Shown piece by piece: positions 4,703 through 5,734 of a DNA stretch of 5,734 nt. Below the pieces are notes generated by a model. The model saw nothing but the letters and a program-made list of their open reading frames with translations. It was not told where the DNA came from and did no database searches. The position numbers were made by a program, and so were the translations under genes. How positions within the stretch are numbered: the stretch's first letter is position 1; every line of letters starts with the position of its first letter. The stretch lies in the NCBI GenBank assembly GCA_030608245.1, contig JAUWEO010000123.1, positions 1-5,734 on the forward strand, written 5' to 3'. Source of the stretch: Candidatus Latescibacterota bacterium. Lineage in GTDB: Bacteria; Latescibacterota; MVCY01.

Positions 4703-5734
4703 ATGAAACAAATAGTTGCTCCTGCAAAATCGCTCCGCGGTGAGGTCACCCTGCCCGGGGATAAATCCATCTCCCACCGAGCGACACTTATCGGCTCTAT
4801 CTCTAAGGGAATCAGTGAAATTGAAAACTACTGCCCTGGTGAAGACTGCAATCGCACCATAGAAACAATGAGACAATTAGGTGTAGAGATTGGCCTTCAA
4901 GGTAATAAGCTGCAAATCTATGGCGGGGGACTCTTAGGGCTAAGAAAGGCCCCAGCGGAGCTTTATGCCGGAAACTCCGGAACACTGATGCGCCTTCTTG
5001 CGGGCATACTGTCGGGACAGCCGTTCGAATCGGTGCTGGCCGGCGACCAATATCTCAACCGCCGTCCGATGAAACGGATCATCGAGCCGTTAAGCCTAAT
5101 GGGGGCGGAAATCTCTGGAGACAGCGACCAGTATCCTCCCCTCAAGATCAAAGGCCGCCAGCTTAGCCCTATCTGCTATCGCACCCCTATCCCCAGCGCT
5201 CAGGTCAAATCCGCCATCCTATTAGCTGGACTATACGCCGACGGGAAGACAACGGTAGTGGAGACATCTCAATCCAGAGACCACAGCGAGAGAATGCTCG
5301 AGGCAGGCGGTGCTGAGATTGAGAGACAGAGCACTAAACAGGGCTTCCAGATCAGCGTAAAGGGAAACCCCAAACTCCTTGGACAGAATCTCTCCATCCC
5401 TGGGGATGCCTCTTCGGCAGCATTCTTTGTTGTGGCCGCCACCATTATGCCCGGTTCCCAGGTAGTGATGAAGGATGTGGGGCTGAATTCTACCCGCTGC
5501 GGCCTATTGGAGGTACTCACACAGATGGGAGCTGACATCCGGGTGGAAAACCAGAGAGAGCAGGGGGGTGAACCAGTGGGAGATCTCGAGGTCAATTTCT
5601 CTCCCTTAGAGGCGGTGAAAGTAGAGGGGAAAATGATCCCTGCCCTGATCGATGAGATCCCGGTGCTCGCTGCGGCAGCTACTCAGGCCAGAGGAGAGTC
5701 GGTGATTCGAGATGCCGGAGACCTGCGAAAAAAA
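4703..5734 (+). CDS. aroA: EPSP synthase (3-phosphoshikimate 1-carboxyvinyltransferase), class II, 3' truncated by window edge
   Basis: This enzyme joins phosphoenolpyruvate to shikimate-3-phosphate, the sixth step of the shikimate pathway to aromatic amino acids, in the cytoplasm. The frame is open from ATG 4703 to the window end: 344 codons, about 80% of the usual 430. Family motifs in order are LPGDKSISHR (17-26), GNSGT-MR (90-97), NRRPMKR (119-125), PSAQVKSA (164-171), SRDHSER (191-197), PGDASSAAF (233-241), LNSTR (261-265) and DEIPVLA with catalytic D317 (317-323). The four motifs used to define class II (glyphosate-tolerant type) enzymes, GDKS, SAQxK, RxHSE and NxTR, are all present. 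Residue G93 is glycine where the tolerant CP4 enzyme has alanine, so tolerance cannot be read from sequence. The sequence stops just before the expected KESDR motif. The ribosome binding site is weak (AAGAGAA, 12 nt upstream). An inverted repeat sits immediately upstream. Confidence 0.96.
   Translation, partial: MKQIVAPAKSLRGEVTLPGDKSISHRATLIGSISKGISEIENYCPGEDCNRTIETMRQLGVEIGLQGNKLQIYGGGLLGLRKAPAELYAGNSGTLMRLLAGILSGQPFESVLAGDQYLNRRPMKRIIEPLSLMGAEISGDSDQYPPLKIKGRQLSPICYRTPIPSAQVKSAILLAGLYADGKTTVVETSQSRDHSERMLEAGGAEIERQSTKQGFQISVKGNPKLLGQNLSIPGDASSAAFFVVAATIMPGSQVVMKDVGLNSTRCGLLEVLTQMGADIRVENQREQGGEPVGDLEVNFSPLEAVKVEGKMIPALIDEIPVLAAAATQARGESVIRDAGDLRKK

Noticed and set aside
4403..4876. 157-codon minus-strand frame
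   Set aside because: It is antisense to the end of larA, the repeat and the start of aroA, all better supported by conserved motifs.

Overview
The window looks like a piece of chromosome from a free-living, probably uncultivated bacterium. Four protein genes all read left to right. They are separated by short palindromic repeats of the kind scattered through many environmental genomes: paired hairpins ending in TAGGGG/CCCCTA, a CCCCTCCCC/GGGGAGGGG block, and an ACGCAAAG inverted repeat. The genes are of no clear single lineage, so I do not assign a phylum. There is no phage, plasmid, CRISPR or RNA gene signal.

Layout. Bases 1-57 hold a two-hairpin repeat. A good sigma-70-type promoter (TTGACA, 17 bp, TATTCT) at 103-131 is followed by a structured leader of about 110 nt. 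The leader contains an inverted repeat, two competing hairpins and a strong G-quadruplex motif. Next comes a likely two-gene operon: a CaCA-family sodium/calcium-type antiporter (252-1238) and, 22 nt later, a secreted SpoIVB-like peptidase S55 protein (1261-3060, TTG start with a strong ribosome binding site). After a 97-bp inverted repeat lies a LarA-family nickel-pincer-nucleotide racemase/epimerase (3246-4526) with its full set of active-site residues. A ribosome-binding-site-led ATG overlaps its stop but opens a frame of only 17 codons, probably the stub of a lost gene. A second, inverted copy of the first repeat (4596-4683) follows. Then comes aroA, a class II EPSP synthase, which runs off the right edge after 344 codons.

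How the genes work together. The antiporter and the S55 protein are probably co-transcribed and act at the cell envelope, but their link is unknown. LarA needs its cofactor made by LarB, LarC and LarE, none of which is in the window. AroA belongs to the shikimate pathway and has no evident link to LarA. The most notable points are the permuted order of the S55 catalytic motifs, the leader that can fold in several exclusive ways, the stub gene after larA, and the inverted repeat copies bracketing the first three genes. I see no convincing evidence for a wholly new multi-gene system.
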